Shown here piece after piece: positions 1 to 8,246 of a stretch of DNA of 50,100 bases. The DNA lies in NCBI GenBank assembly GCA_004298665.1, contig SCQY01000176.1, positions 1 to 50,100 of the forward strand. Direction: 5' to 3'. A program made the translations under genes and the position numbers. The notes beneath the pieces were generated by a model, which was given only the letters and a program-made list of their open reading frames with translations, made no database searches and was not told the origin of the DNA. Each line of letters begins with the position of its first letter. The first letter of the stretch is position 1. The DNA is from a bacterium (GTDB lineage: Bacteria > Vulcanimicrobiota > Vulcanimicrobiia > Vulcanimicrobiales > SCRA01).

Positions 1-300
1 GAGGCCGATCGGCGCAACCGCGTCCATTCGTTCCCCGCTGCGTTCGGTGAGCACGCAACGCGCACGGGGACGTTGCTCCTCCACGGCGCGACCACGGTGC
101 TCTTAGCGCTGGTAGGGCTGACCGCAGGCAGCGGGCCATGGTGGTATCTCTCCGTGGCCGCCGGCGCGGTGCTCATCGCGTACGAGGCGCGCGAACTGCG
201 CTCGAGCAACGTCCTTCTGATGAACGACCGGATCTTCAAAGCTAACATGCTCTTCTCACTCATCGTCCTCGCCGCATCGCTGGCCGGGTACATCGCATGA
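1..300 (+). CDS. UbiA-family prenyltransferase, C-terminal part (partial, MqnP/UbiA-like)
   Basis: The frame is open from the first base and ends in TGA at 298-300, so this is the C-terminal 99 residues of a longer gene. It opens with an EADRRNRVHSFPAAFG-like stretch, which matches the second Asp-rich loop and following 'sip..fG' region of UbiA-type enzymes, and continues with three hydrophobic segments. Family knowledge: membrane prenyltransferases that attach a polyprenyl chain to an aromatic acid in quinone synthesis; the pattern resembles the 4-hydroxybenzoate polyprenyltransferase-like MqnP of the futalosine menaquinone route more than haem O synthase. The stop overlaps the next start (ATGA), so the two are translationally coupled. 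The N-terminal active site lies outside the window, so the exact substrate cannot be decided. Confidence 0.75.
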   Translation, partial: EADRRNRVHSFPAAFGEHATRTGTLLLHGATTVLLALVGLTAGSGPWWYLSVAAGAVLIAYEARELRSSNVLLMNDRIFKANMLFSLIVLAASLAGYIA

Positions 301-1472
301 TCGATCGTCGCCGCTTTCTTACCGGATCGCTCGCCGCGGGCTTCTGCGCCGCCGCGCGCCCCGCATCCGCCCAAGTCTTTCAAGGCGGCACCTCACCGCT
401 TACCGATCCCGTGCAGATCGGCCTGATGGGCCCCTTCACCGGGCCCGATCGCGGCTTGGGCGAGCAGATGGCCAACGGCGTACGCCAAGCCTTCGACGAA
501 GCCAACCGCGGCACGAGCATCTTTCAGCGCCCCGTACAGTTTCGCACCTATGACGACATCGACGACATCGGCGTCGCGCAGCAAGTCGCTCAGTTCGCGG
601 CCGGCGACGGCGTCAGCGCCGCGATCGGCCACTTGCGCGCCGACACCACCGTGTTCGCGCTCCAGAGGTACTACCAGAGCCGCCTGCCGCTGCTGGTGCC
701 GACGACGACGGCCGACGACGTGACGGCCAAGAACTACGACACCGTCTTTCGTCTGCTCACGAAGGACACCGTTGAAGGCCAGCTCGGAGCGCTCGACGCC
801 ATCAAGGTCCTCAAGGTGAGCTCCACGGTCGTCGTCTCTCAGGCCGCCTCCTACGGGCCCGCCGTCGCCGCAGGCTTTCTCCAGGAGTTCAATGCCGCGA
901 AGGGCGCTTCGGCTGCTCAGGTGGTGGTTGACCTCGAGAAGCCCGACTGGGCTGCCGCTGTGGCGGCCGTGGCCGCGCACTCCCCGCAAGCCGTCTACTT
1001 CGCCGGCGTCAGCGAGCGCCTAGGACCGTTGCTGGGCGCATTGCGGGCTGCGGGGTACACGGGGCTCTTCGCCGCCTCGCAAGGCTTCTGGAACGAGACG
1101 ACCGTGAAGAGCTACGCCAAGCAGGCCGAGGGGATGGTGGCCTCGACTTCGATGCCTCTCCTGGCGCTGGCGCCGCAGGTGCGATTCGACGTCGACGCTT
1201 ACCAGGCGCGCTACGGCGGCATGACCCCCGTGGCAGCCTTCTGCTACGCCGCCGCGCAGATCATTGCCCAGGCCGTGAAGACCACGGGGGGCGGGAGCCG
1301 CTCGGCATTGCGCGCGGCGATCGCCCAAGGCAGCTTCGATACGGTCGTGGGCAGCTTCCGCTTCACGCCGCAGGGCGACCCTCTCGAGCCGAACCTCTAC
1401 TTCTACGAGCTGCGCAACGGCGGCTGGGTCTACCGGCGCGCCGCTCGGAACACCGGCTTCCTCGTAAAATGA
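297..1472 (+). CDS. Tat-exported ABC transporter substrate-binding protein (Leu/Ile/Val-type, Peripla_BP_6)
   Basis: A 391-residue periplasmic binding protein of the type I fold. Residues 4-8 read RRRFL, a twin-arginine signal (RRxFL), followed by a hydrophobic stretch and an ASA cleavage site near residue 25, so export of a folded protein is predicted. The mature protein begins with the family pattern 'VQIGLMGPFTGPD..G......NGV..A..EAN' and has the two-lobed layout of LivJ/LivK-like receptors. The ATG overlaps the prenyltransferase stop by four bases. No permease gene is adjacent on this strand; the Liv-type permease and ATPase genes at 4692-8127 have their own binding protein, so this one may serve as an alternative receptor or may be an orphan. 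The ligand cannot be read from sequence. Confidence 0.85.
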   Translation: MIDRRRFLTGSLAAGFCAAARPASAQVFQGGTSPLTDPVQIGLMGPFTGPDRGLGEQMANGVRQAFDEANRGTSIFQRPVQFRTYDDIDDIGVAQQVAQFAAGDGVSAAIGHLRADTTVFALQRYYQSRLPLLVPTTTADDVTAKNYDTVFRLLTKDTVEGQLGALDAIKVLKVSSTVVVSQAASYGPAVAAGFLQEFNAAKGASAAQVVVDLEKPDWAAAVAAVAAHSPQAVYFAGVSERLGPLLGALRAAGYTGLFAASQGFWNETTVKSYAKQAEGMVASTSMPLLALAPQVRFDVDAYQARYGGMTPVAAFCYAAAQIIAQAVKTTGGGSRSALRAAIAQGSFDTVVGSFRFTPQGDPLEPNLYFYELRNGGWVYRRAARNTGFLVK

Positions 1473-1485
1473 GACAACCTAGGGG

Positions 1486-1562
1486 CCTTTTGTAAAAGGA
1501 TTCTCCGCTCGATTGCTGTACGGCCAAGCTATACCGTAATCTCGTCCAGCCCTCCAGGCTGG
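1486..1562. other. Intergenic region with two small hairpins (1486-1499, 1546-1562)
   Basis: The 128-base gap between two plus-strand genes holds CCTTTT-GT-AAAAGG at 1486-1499 and CCAGCC-N5-GGCTGG at 1546-1562. The first, just after a stop codon, could act in termination, but no T-tract follows either. I see no convincing promoter in the remaining bases. GGAGAG lies 8 bases before the ATG at 1601. Confidence 0.35.
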
Positions 1563-1600
1563 GCGCGATTGCCTTTCCGCCGCCTTGGAGAGAGTACAGC

Positions 1601-2722
1601 ATGCTACGAAGGTTCCTCGCCCGGACAGCCCCTTTGGCGCTGTTGGGCGTCCTCTGCGCGGCCGTCCCCGCCGCCGCCGACACCACGTTCGCACAGGCTC
1701 TTTCTGATCAGCTCGTTCCGTCCGCGAACAATGCGATCAAAGCGGCGCTCCATGACGAGCATCAGCAGCAACCGCGCGTCGCGCAAGCGTCCACGACGGC
1801 GGAAGAGCAGCAAAAGCATAACCCGGTCGGGCTGCCGACAGGGTGGAGTTATTCAGTCGATGTGTCGTCGGCGCTGGCTCTTGGAAACATTGGAACGACG
1901 CATAGGCTGCCCGGCGGCTTCGATGCCGTCGTCGGATACGGATTCTCACCGACGTCGCGCCTGCAAGGCGGCTACTACGAGCTTCAGGAGTACCCCGTCG
2001 GCTTCAACACCGGCTCGGTCCCGCTCTTCGTGCAGGGCGTCGCCAATCCGATCAGTAGCGTCAATCTCGGGAGCGCTGGAATCGACGCCGCCACGAAGAG
2101 CAAATTCCTCATCTTGCTCGACGAGAATCTCGTGCGCATCGCTCACAAGATCCCCGTGGTGATCACGCCAACGTACATCGCACGCACCGCCTCGATCGCA
2201 GGGGGTTCCGACGTCATAAACGTCGAGCAGAACGGCGTCCCGCGCCAGATCCTATTCCGCACTGCCGAAGTGCAAGGCCTGGCCGTCACGCTGCCGTTCT
2301 TAGCTTCGCCGAAGATGTTCGGCACGATCACGGGTGCACCGTTCTGGCTCGTGAACCGTAACGGCGCCAATCAAACGAACAAGGCGCAGACGTTCGCGCT
2401 GCTCTACCTCGAATATCGCCCGACCAACCGCACCACGTTGTTCGTGCAACCGTCGCTTGTGCCGAACTACCTGCCGAACGATCCGTACCCGCAACATTTG
2501 AACGCAGTCTTCTACGGTGTCTCTCACATGATCACGAAGAATTCATGGATGCAACTGGTGGTGGAGACCGGCTCGCCGAGTAACTACCCGGCACTCGGCA
2601 TCACAAGTATCACGTGCCAGCAACTAACGCCATGCTCCGGGGTACCGACGGTCTCCGGGCTACACGCGACGCAGATCCGCTTGAAGTTCGGCATCGGTAC
2701 GCCGAGCGTTATTCCACTGTAA
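1601..2722 (+). CDS. Exported protein of unknown function, possibly outer-membrane associated
   Basis: I do not recognise this 373-residue protein. It starts with a clear Sec signal (MLRRFL, then an Ala/Leu core, cleavage near PAAAD at about residue 26). A polar Gln/His-rich linker follows (about 45-75), and the rest is rich in alternating hydrophobic/polar strands, aromatics and Gly, as in small outer-membrane barrels or beta-sandwiches. Examples are GFDAVVGYGF, QTFALLYLEYRP and the C-terminal IRLKFGIG. Two Cys near the C-terminus (CQQLTPC) could form a disulfide. The ATG is preceded by GGAGAG. It lies 18 bases upstream of an SGNH lipoprotein gene, probably in the same transcript, suggesting a shared envelope role. 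The barrel is an inference from strand periodicity only. Confidence 0.6.
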   Translation: MLRRFLARTAPLALLGVLCAAVPAAADTTFAQALSDQLVPSANNAIKAALHDEHQQQPRVAQASTTAEEQQKHNPVGLPTGWSYSVDVSSALALGNIGTTHRLPGGFDAVVGYGFSPTSRLQGGYYELQEYPVGFNTGSVPLFVQGVANPISSVNLGSAGIDAATKSKFLILLDENLVRIAHKIPVVITPTYIARTASIAGGSDVINVEQNGVPRQILFRTAEVQGLAVTLPFLASPKMFGTITGAPFWLVNRNGANQTNKAQTFALLYLEYRPTNRTTLFVQPSLVPNYLPNDPYPQHLNAVFYGVSHMITKNSWMQLVVETGSPSNYPALGITSITCQQLTPCSGVPTVSGLHATQIRLKFGIGTPSVIPL

Positions 2723-2740
2723 GGTAAGGGGCTACCGTAC

Positions 2741-4162
2741 ATGAAGACACGATCTTCTCTCTCCCTGGCCTCGGCCGCGGCGCTCGCGCTCGTGCTCAGT
2801 GCCTGCAGCGGCGGCGGATCGAGTGCCGCCTATTCGCCGACGACGCCGCCCGCCGGGTCGCCTGTGACCACGAACATCGTCGGCCTGGGCGACAGCCTCA
2901 CCGCCGGCGAGCAATCCGGTGCACTGCTCGGCGCACCGGTGCCCGTCACGGGCTCGCTCTTCCCCGCCCTCCCGCCGACGCAAGAAGCTGGATGGTGGGC
3001 TCAACTGTGGGCCTCGGCGAACGGCGCCCCCACGCAGAACGCCCCACTGCCGCTGATCGCGGGCGCTCCGCTGGGGGCGATGATCATCCCCGGATCCACG
3101 CCCACGCAGTTCACGAGCTACCCGCTGCAGACGTGCTCGGGCGCCGGCAGCCAAAACAATACCGCCGCATTCGCGTTGAGCTCGGCGCTGCAGACGCGCG
3201 CCAATCCCACTACGACGCCGTTCGATCTCGGCGTTCCCGGCATGATGGCCCACGAAGCGCTCTTCATGACGGGACCGTATCAGAGCGCATGCACGATCCC
3301 GCCGCCTGCCAATGTGCAGCAGGGGCAGCTCGACATGCTGGCCACGCTGCTGGGCTCGGAGAGCCTGGACTTCTATCCGGTGCTCGGCAACTTCCCCGGC
3401 AAGACGGCGGTGCAGGCGGCCGTCTCGCTCCACCCGACGCTCGCCACGGTCTGGTTCGGTGAGAACGAGCTTCTGAAGCTCATCGGCTCGCTGGGACAAG
3501 TGAACCCGACCTCGCCGCAGCAGTTCCAGGCGGACATCCTCTCGATCATCCAGCAGCTGCAGCAGGCGGGGGCGAAAGTGGCCGTGGGCAACCTGCTCGA
3601 TCCGCTGAAGGCTCCGGCCTTCATCCCGCAGCCGGGCCTGCAGGCGGCGCTGATCGGCGTCGGCGTCCCATCGGCCGTCGCGGGCGCGGTGACGCCCGCC
3701 ATCCAGGCGTCGCTCCAGGCGACGTACGCTGTGGGAGCCAACGGCTACGTCACGGCGAGCGGGCTTCAGAAGATCGCGCTCGGCCTGCCGAACACGGCGC
3801 CGGCGCTGGCTCCGGGCGACTACGTCCCCGACGCCATCGCCGCGGCTACCGAACAGCAGCTCACCGCATTGAATGCGGCGATCTCAACGGATGCCCAAGC
3901 TACGGGCGCGGCGCTGGTCGACATCTACGGCACCTTCAACCAGCTATTCCAGTCGGGCGCCGTGCCGATCAACCCGCCCAAGTGCTGCAGCACGCAGTTC
4001 GGCGGCGGCATCTTCAGCTTCGATGGTCTCCATCCGTCGAATACGGGCTATGCGCTGGTGGCCAATACCTGGATCGCGACGATCGATCAGAAGTTCAATC
4101 TGACGATCCCACAGGTGAACGTGGGCGCGGTCTACGCCTCCGACCCCTGGGCGCCCCACTAA
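2741..4162 (+). CDS. SGNH/GDSL-family hydrolase lipoprotein
   Basis: A 473-residue predicted lipoprotein: the signal peptide ends in the lipobox LSAC (Cys22), followed by a Gly/Ser/Pro-rich tether. The first catalytic block is [10 protein letters not shown] (about residues 48-57) with the nucleophile Ser in GDSL context. A middle block, [10 protein letters not shown], resembles the block III 'GxND' (here GEN). The last block, [11 protein letters not shown], supplies the Asp-x-x-His pair. This makes a lipid- or carbohydrate-ester hydrolase likely, acting in the periplasm or at an envelope surface; the substrate is unknown. It is longer than typical 200-250 residue SGNH enzymes because of inserted Ala/Pro-rich segments. 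It follows the unknown exported gene by 18 bases and is followed by a strong hairpin. Confidence 0.82.
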   Translation: MKTRSSLSLASAAALALVLSACSGGGSSAAYSPTTPPAGSPVTTNIVGLGDSLTAGEQSGALLGAPVPVTGSLFPALPPTQEAGWWAQLWASANGAPTQNAPLPLIAGAPLGAMIIPGSTPTQFTSYPLQTCSGAGSQNNTAAFALSSALQTRANPTTTPFDLGVPGMMAHEALFMTGPYQSACTIPPPANVQQGQLDMLATLLGSESLDFYPVLGNFPGKTAVQAAVSLHPTLATVWFGENELLKLIGSLGQVNPTSPQQFQADILSIIQQLQQAGAKVAVGNLLDPLKAPAFIPQPGLQAALIGVGVPSAVAGAVTPAIQASLQATYAVGANGYVTASGLQKIALGLPNTAPALAPGDYVPDAIAAATEQQLTALNAAISTDAQATGAALVDIYGTFNQLFQSGAVPINPPKCCSTQFGGGIFSFDGLHPSNTGYALVANTWIATIDQKFNLTIPQVNVGAVYASDPWAPH

Positions 4163-4189
4163 CACATCGGGCATCGTCCGGAACACACA

Positions 4190-4215
4190 AGAGGGGCGGC
4201 TGCAGCCGCCCCTCT
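4190..4215. terminator. Perfect hairpin between convergent genes
   Basis: An uninterrupted 26-base inverted repeat (AGAGGGGCGG arms meeting at a CTGCAG centre) lies 27 bases after the SGNH gene stop and 25 bases after the end of the convergent GlcG-like gene. The stem is very GC-rich. There is no long T-tract on either side, so if it terminates transcription it does so as a non-canonical hairpin, possibly in both directions. Confidence 0.6.
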
Positions 4216-4239
4216 ACGCATCTTCACGGCCCAAACGCT

Positions 4240-4671
4240 TCAGCTGCCCAACAGCGCGGCGAAGCCCGCTTCACCGACCTCCACGTCTTGCTCCGGTTTC
4301 CCCGACGAGACGCCTACGGCACCCAGGACCTGGCCCTCGACTATAAGAGGGATGCCGCCTGCCATACCCGTCAGGCGCAACTGCGAGGCCAGGGCGATGC
4401 CCAACTTGCCGGAATCGCTTGCGCCGCCAACCTCCTCCGAGCGCTGGAGGCGCGTTGCCGCCGTGCGCGCCTTGGTCAGTGCGATTTCGATCGAGCCGAT
4501 GCGTGCACCATCCATGCGCGAGAATGCCAGGAGGTGACCCCCTGGATCGACGACGGCGATGCACTGGGGCACGCCCATCGCCGCAGCGCGCTTCTCGGCG
4601 GCATGCACGACCACGTGCGCGCCTTTGCAGGTGAGCCGCAACTGGTTTCGCGAGATAAAGGAATCGTCCAT
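4240..4671 (-). CDS. GlcG/HbpS-like (DUF336) small protein
   Basis: A 143-residue single-domain protein of the GlcG/HbpS family. It has the family pattern 'A...A...g.p..iaVvDpgG.lla..RmDgA...s...A..KA.TA' (PQCIAVVDPGGHLLAFSRMD, then ALTKARTAA) and ends in a Gly-rich strand (GGIPLIVEGQVLGAVGVSS). HbpS relatives bind haem or act as redox-linked accessory proteins; GlcG sits in glycolate operons, and a general biochemical role is unsettled. I chose the ATG at 4671 because GGGAG lies five bases upstream; an ATG at 4683 is possible. It is the last gene of the Liv transporter operon, starting about 20 bases after livF, so it may act on the imported solute. Confidence 0.82.
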   Translation of the reverse strand: MDDSFISRNQLRLTCKGAHVVVHAAEKRAAAMGVPQCIAVVDPGGHLLAFSRMDGARIGSIEIALTKARTAATRLQRSEEVGGASDSGKLGIALASQLRLTGMAGGIPLIVEGQVLGAVGVSSGKPEQDVEVGEAGFAALLGS

Positions 4672-4691
4672 GTGATCTCCCATTCGTGCGT

Positions 4692-5426
4692 CTAGCGTTC
4701 CTCGTCGAGCGCGGCACCGAGGTAGATGCGCCGCACGCTCTCATCGGCAGCGAGATCGCGCGCGCTCCCCTCGAGCGCCACGCCGCCCTCCGCCATCACG
4801 TAGGCGCGATCGGCGTAGCGCAACGCTAGGAAGGCATTCTGCTCCACGAGCAGGATGCCCGTTCCCTCGGACCGCAGTTGCGCGAGGATACCGAAGATCT
4901 GTTCGACGACGCGCGGCGCCAGCCCCGTGGAGGGCTCATCGAGCATCAACAACGTCGGCCGCGCCATCAGAGCACGCCCGATCGCCAGCATCTGCTGTTC
5001 GCCGCCGGAGAGCGAGGCGGCCGCGTTGGCGCGCCGCGCCGCGAGCGACGGAAAGAGTGCGTACGCGCGGCGGAGGCTCTCCTCCCGTTCGGCGCGCCCA
5101 CGCCGGTAGGCGCCCAGACGCAGATTGTCATCGACGGAGAGCTCGCCGAAGAGCTGGCGTCCCTCGGGAATCTGCGAGAGCCCGAGTTCCACGATGCGCT
5201 GCGGGGCAAGCGATGCCAGGTTGACGCCGTCGAAGACGACGCTCCCCGCCTGCGGCGCCGCCTCTACTTTGGAGATCGCGCGCAGCAGCGTTGTCTTGCC
5301 CGCGCCGTTCGCGCCGAGGACAGCGACCATCTCACCGGCGCCGACGCGGAGATCGACGCCGCGCAGGACGCTTAGCTCACCGTATCCAGCTCGCAGGCCT
5401 CGCACCTCGAGCAGCGGCGCACTCAC
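4692..5426 (-). CDS. livF: Branched-chain amino acid-type ABC transporter ATP-binding protein LivF
   Basis: A 244-residue ABC ATPase of the LivF type. It shows Walker A GANGAGKTT (about residues 37-45), the signature LSGGEQQML, Walker B LLMLDEPS followed by the LivF-typical TGLAPRVVEQIF, and an H-loop replaced by VEQNA, which is characteristic of this subfamily. Start is GTG overlapping the upstream LivM-LivG stop as GTGA. It would pair with the ATPase half of that fusion to drive import through the LivH/LivM channel. Such Liv clusters import branched-chain amino acids but relatives also import amides, urea or aromatic acids, so the substrate stays open. Confidence 0.92.
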   Translation of the reverse strand: MSAPLLEVRGLRAGYGELSVLRGVDLRVGAGEMVAVLGANGAGKTTLLRAISKVEAAPQAGSVVFDGVNLASLAPQRIVELGLSQIPEGRQLFGELSVDDNLRLGAYRRGRAEREESLRRAYALFPSLAARRANAAASLSGGEQQMLAIGRALMARPTLLMLDEPSTGLAPRVVEQIFGILAQLRSEGTGILLVEQNAFLALRYADRAYVMAEGGVALEGSARDLAADESVRRIYLGAALDEER

Positions 5427-7246
5427 GTCTGGTCCCTCGCGTCGCCGGCTGCGCGCTCGTCGCCGAGATACGCGGCGATCACCGCAGGGTCGTTGCGCAC
5501 CGTTTCCGGGGTGCCGTCGGCGATCATCTCCCCGAAATTCAACACCAGCACGCGATCGCTGATCGACATCACCAAGCGCATATCGTGTTCGATCAAGAGC
5601 ATCGTCACCCCACGCGCGCGCAGGGCCAGCACATCACGGCGCAGCGTCGCACGCTCGGCGGCGTTGAGCCCCGCGGCGGGCTCGTCCAAGAGCAGCAGCC
5701 AAGGATCGGAGACCATGGCTCGCGCCAATTCGACGCGGCGGCGCTCGCCGAACGTGAGGTCCCGCGCGTAGACGCCCGCGCGCCGTTCTAAACCTAGATC
5801 GCGCAGCGTCGCACGAGCGCGCTCCAGCGCCTCATGCTCGTCGCGCCGAGCAGCGCGCAGCGCCAGCAGATCGGCCACGAAGGCCGACCGCTCGAGGCGA
5901 AAGGCGCCAAGCACGACATTTTCCAGCACGGTGAGATCGGCGAAGAGCCGGGCGTTCTGAAAGCTCCGCCCTACGCCGAGCTCCACGACGCGGTGCGCCG
6001 GCCAGCCCGTAACGGAACGTTCGCCGATAAGGATCTCTCCCGTGCTGGGCGCGCTGACGCCGGAGATGGCGTTGAAGAGTGTGGTCTTTCCCGCGCCGTT
6101 GGGACCGATCAGCGAAGTCAGCCGGCCCGCTTCCAACGCGAAGCTCACGTCATGCACGGCAACCAGGCCGCCGAAACGCTTCTGCACGTGCTCGACGCGC
6201 AGCGGGCTCTCCCCCTGCGGCGCACATGCGGACACGCTGTGCGCGCGCGGCGTCTCCGCATGTGCGCCGGCTCCGGCGGAGGCTTCCGCAACGTCTCTCT
6301 CCGCCTTGCGCGCCGAGCGCCCACGCCGCACATAGATTCCCGCCAGGCCGCCCGGGAAGAAGATGACGACGCAGACGACCAGCACGCCGTAGGCGACAAG
6401 CCGCCAGTTCTCCCAGGTATGCCCTGCCACGTCGAGTCCAGCTACCAGCGCGGCACCGATCAGCGCCCCCGAGATGTTGCCGGAGCCGCCGAGAACGGCC
6501 ATGAGAAGAAAGTCGATCGAGAGCTGGACGCTCATCGCGCTGGGTATCACCAGCCCCAAGTAGCCGGCGTAGAGCGTGCCCGAAAGGCCCGCTAGCGCGC
6601 CGGCGTACGCGAAAGCCAGGAGCTTGTAGCGTTTCACCGGAACGCCGGCCACCTCGGCAGCAAGCGGATCCCCGGAGAGCGCCGCGAAGGCGCGCCCCGT
6701 GCGCGAGCGCAGCAGGTTCCATGTGGCCCACGCGCAGAGTCCCGCCACAAGCCACGCGAACCAGTAGGCGCGCGCGTTGGACAGCGCGTGCCCGAAGATG
6801 TCGATGGGCGGGATGTCCGTGATCCCATTCACGCCGCCGAAGGCATCGAGCTGGCTGAAGACGCCGTAGACGATCAATCCAAACGCCAGCGTGGCCATCG
6901 CGAGATAGTGCCCTGCGAAGCGCAGCGCGATGAGGCCAACGCCCAGACCCACGACGGTCGCCGCGACGACGCCCACCGCCGCCGCGGGGATGAAACTCCA
7001 GCCTCCGTTCGTGGTCAGCCAGGCCACGGCATAGGCGCCCAGTGCGAAGAAACCCGCCTGCCCCAGCGAGATCTGCGCGGAGTTACCCAGCAGCAGCGAG
7101 AGTCCGATGGCGCCGATCGCGAAGATCCCCGCATACGTGCCTACTTGAAGCCCAAAGGCCGAAGCATGCGCCACGATGCCGTAGACGATCACCGCGAGGG
7201 CGATCACGGGGAGTGCGCGCACGTCGCGCCGCAGACGCTCGATCAA
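5423..7246 (-). CDS. LivM-LivG fusion: ABC transporter permease and ATP-binding protein
   Basis: One 607-residue reading frame joins two usually separate subunits. Residues 1 to about 325 are a LivM-type permease with 8-10 membrane helices and the family segment LGNSAQISLGQAGFFALGAY. A charged linker (about 325-365) follows, then a LivG-type ATPase with Walker A GPNGAGKTT, the signature LTFGERRRVELARA, Walker B LLLLDEPA and AAGLN. I place the start at the TTG overlapping the livH stop (TTGA, 7243-7246), with GGAAGGA about 12 bases upstream, because longer in-frame alternatives run back through livH. Such permease-ATPase fusions are known in Liv systems of several phyla. The following livF overlaps by four bases. 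Confidence 0.88.
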   Translation of the reverse strand: MIERLRRDVRALPVIALAVIVYGIVAHASAFGLQVGTYAGIFAIGAIGLSLLLGNSAQISLGQAGFFALGAYAVAWLTTNGGWSFIPAAAVGVVAATVVGLGVGLIALRFAGHYLAMATLAFGLIVYGVFSQLDAFGGVNGITDIPPIDIFGHALSNARAYWFAWLVAGLCAWATWNLLRSRTGRAFAALSGDPLAAEVAGVPVKRYKLLAFAYAGALAGLSGTLYAGYLGLVIPSAMSVQLSIDFLLMAVLGGSGNISGALIGAALVAGLDVAGHTWENWRLVAYGVLVVCVVIFFPGGLAGIYVRRGRSARKAERDVAEASAGAGAHAETPRAHSVSACAPQGESPLRVEHVQKRFGGLVAVHDVSFALEAGRLTSLIGPNGAGKTTLFNAISGVSAPSTGEILIGERSVTGWPAHRVVELGVGRSFQNARLFADLTVLENVVLGAFRLERSAFVADLLALRAARRDEHEALERARATLRDLGLERRAGVYARDLTFGERRRVELARAMVSDPWLLLLDEPAAGLNAAERATLRRDVLALRARGVTMLLIEHDMRLVMSISDRVLVLNFGEMIADGTPETVRNDPAVIAAYLGDERAAGDARDQT

Positions 7247-8127
7247 TCGCGTACCGCATCCTTCCGTCCGAACAGACCCTGCGGACGAACGATGAGCGCT
7301 AGCAGCAGCAACGCGTAGACGACGGGGTCGACGGCCTGGTACGGCAGCCACCCCGCCAGCAGCTTCTCGATCACGCCGACGGCTAGCCCCCCGACCGCGC
7401 AGCCCAACGGCGAGTCGAGTCCGCCCACCACGGCGCCCACGAAACCTTTGATGGCGATGGCTGTGCCCGCCGTTCCGCCGACCAGCGTGATGGGGCCGAT
7501 CAGCGTTCCGCCGAAGGCTGCTAGCGCGATCGCGATTCCCACGCTGGCGGCGCGCGCCGCGTTGACGTCGATGCCGACGAGTTGTGCCCCCACGGGGTTG
7601 ACGGCGGCGGCGCGGATGGCCTTGCCGAACGTCGTGCGATCGAAGAGCAGCCACAACGCGACGAACGCCAGCGCGAGCAGCGCGAAGACCCACAGACTCT
7701 GCTCCTGGATCGCCACGCCGCCGGGATGGATCGCCTGCCCCTGCGCTCCCGTGAACGGTGCCAACGGCTGGGGCAGACTGCCCCAGATCAGTGCGTGCCC
7801 GTAGAGCAGAATATAGACGCAGCCGATGGTCGCGATGATCACGGCGATGTCGCCGTTACGCGCCGCCGGGCGCAGCACGATACGTTCGTAGATCCAGCCC
7901 AGCGCAAAGCCTGCGGAGGTTGCGCCGATCAAACCGATCCACGGCGAAGCGTGCAGCACGTGCACGATCGTGTAAGCGACAAGGCCGCCGAGCACCACGA
8001 ATTCACCCTGCGAGAAATTGATCGCGCGCGTCGCGCGCAAGATGACGTGGTAGCCGAGCGCCACCAGCGCGTACGCGCTGCCCACGGTCAGGCCGGCGAC
8101 CACGAGCTGCAAGACGAAGACGATCAC
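7243..8127 (-). CDS. livH: Branched-chain amino acid-type ABC transporter permease LivH
   Basis: A 294-residue integral membrane protein with about eight helices and LivH landmarks: an N-terminal GLTVGSAYALVALGYHVI segment and the cytoplasmic-loop pattern INFSQGEFVVLGG (the 'nfAhGe' box), plus VGAVVGGLDSPLGCAVGGL near the C-terminus. It forms the channel together with the LivM half of the next gene. The GTG start is preceded by GGAG at 8 bases. It is the first gene of a four-gene operon (livH, livMG fusion, livF, glcG-like) joined by 4-base overlaps, and is divergent from the binding-protein gene at 8247. Confidence 0.92.
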   Translation of the reverse strand: MIVFVLQLVVAGLTVGSAYALVALGYHVILRATRAINFSQGEFVVLGGLVAYTIVHVLHASPWIGLIGATSAGFALGWIYERIVLRPAARNGDIAVIIATIGCVYILLYGHALIWGSLPQPLAPFTGAQGQAIHPGGVAIQEQSLWVFALLALAFVALWLLFDRTTFGKAIRAAAVNPVGAQLVGIDVNAARAASVGIAIALAAFGGTLIGPITLVGGTAGTAIAIKGFVGAVVGGLDSPLGCAVGGLAVGVIEKLLAGWLPYQAVDPVVYALLLLALIVRPQGLFGRKDAVRD

Positions 8128-8129
8128 AG

Positions 8130-8215
8130 GGAGCGCTCCACGAGTCGGGCGTTCGCGGTGGAGAGGCGTCGTTCCGTCCGTTCTGGAAACAACGCACGCC
8201 TCATCGGCGTTCCAG
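8130..8215. promoter_or_regulatory. Divergent regulatory region between livH and its binding-protein gene
   Basis: The 119 bases between divergent starts contain a 10-base palindrome, GGAGCGCTCC (8130-8139), which also carries the livH ribosome-binding site, and an inverted repeat CTGGAA-N21-TTCCAG (8183-8188 and 8210-8215) close to the plus-strand start. The second could be an operator. I cannot point to a convincing -35/-10 pair on either strand. Confidence 0.35.
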
Positions 8216-8246
8216 TTTACGCACGAGCGAAAGGAGTCATTCCCTC

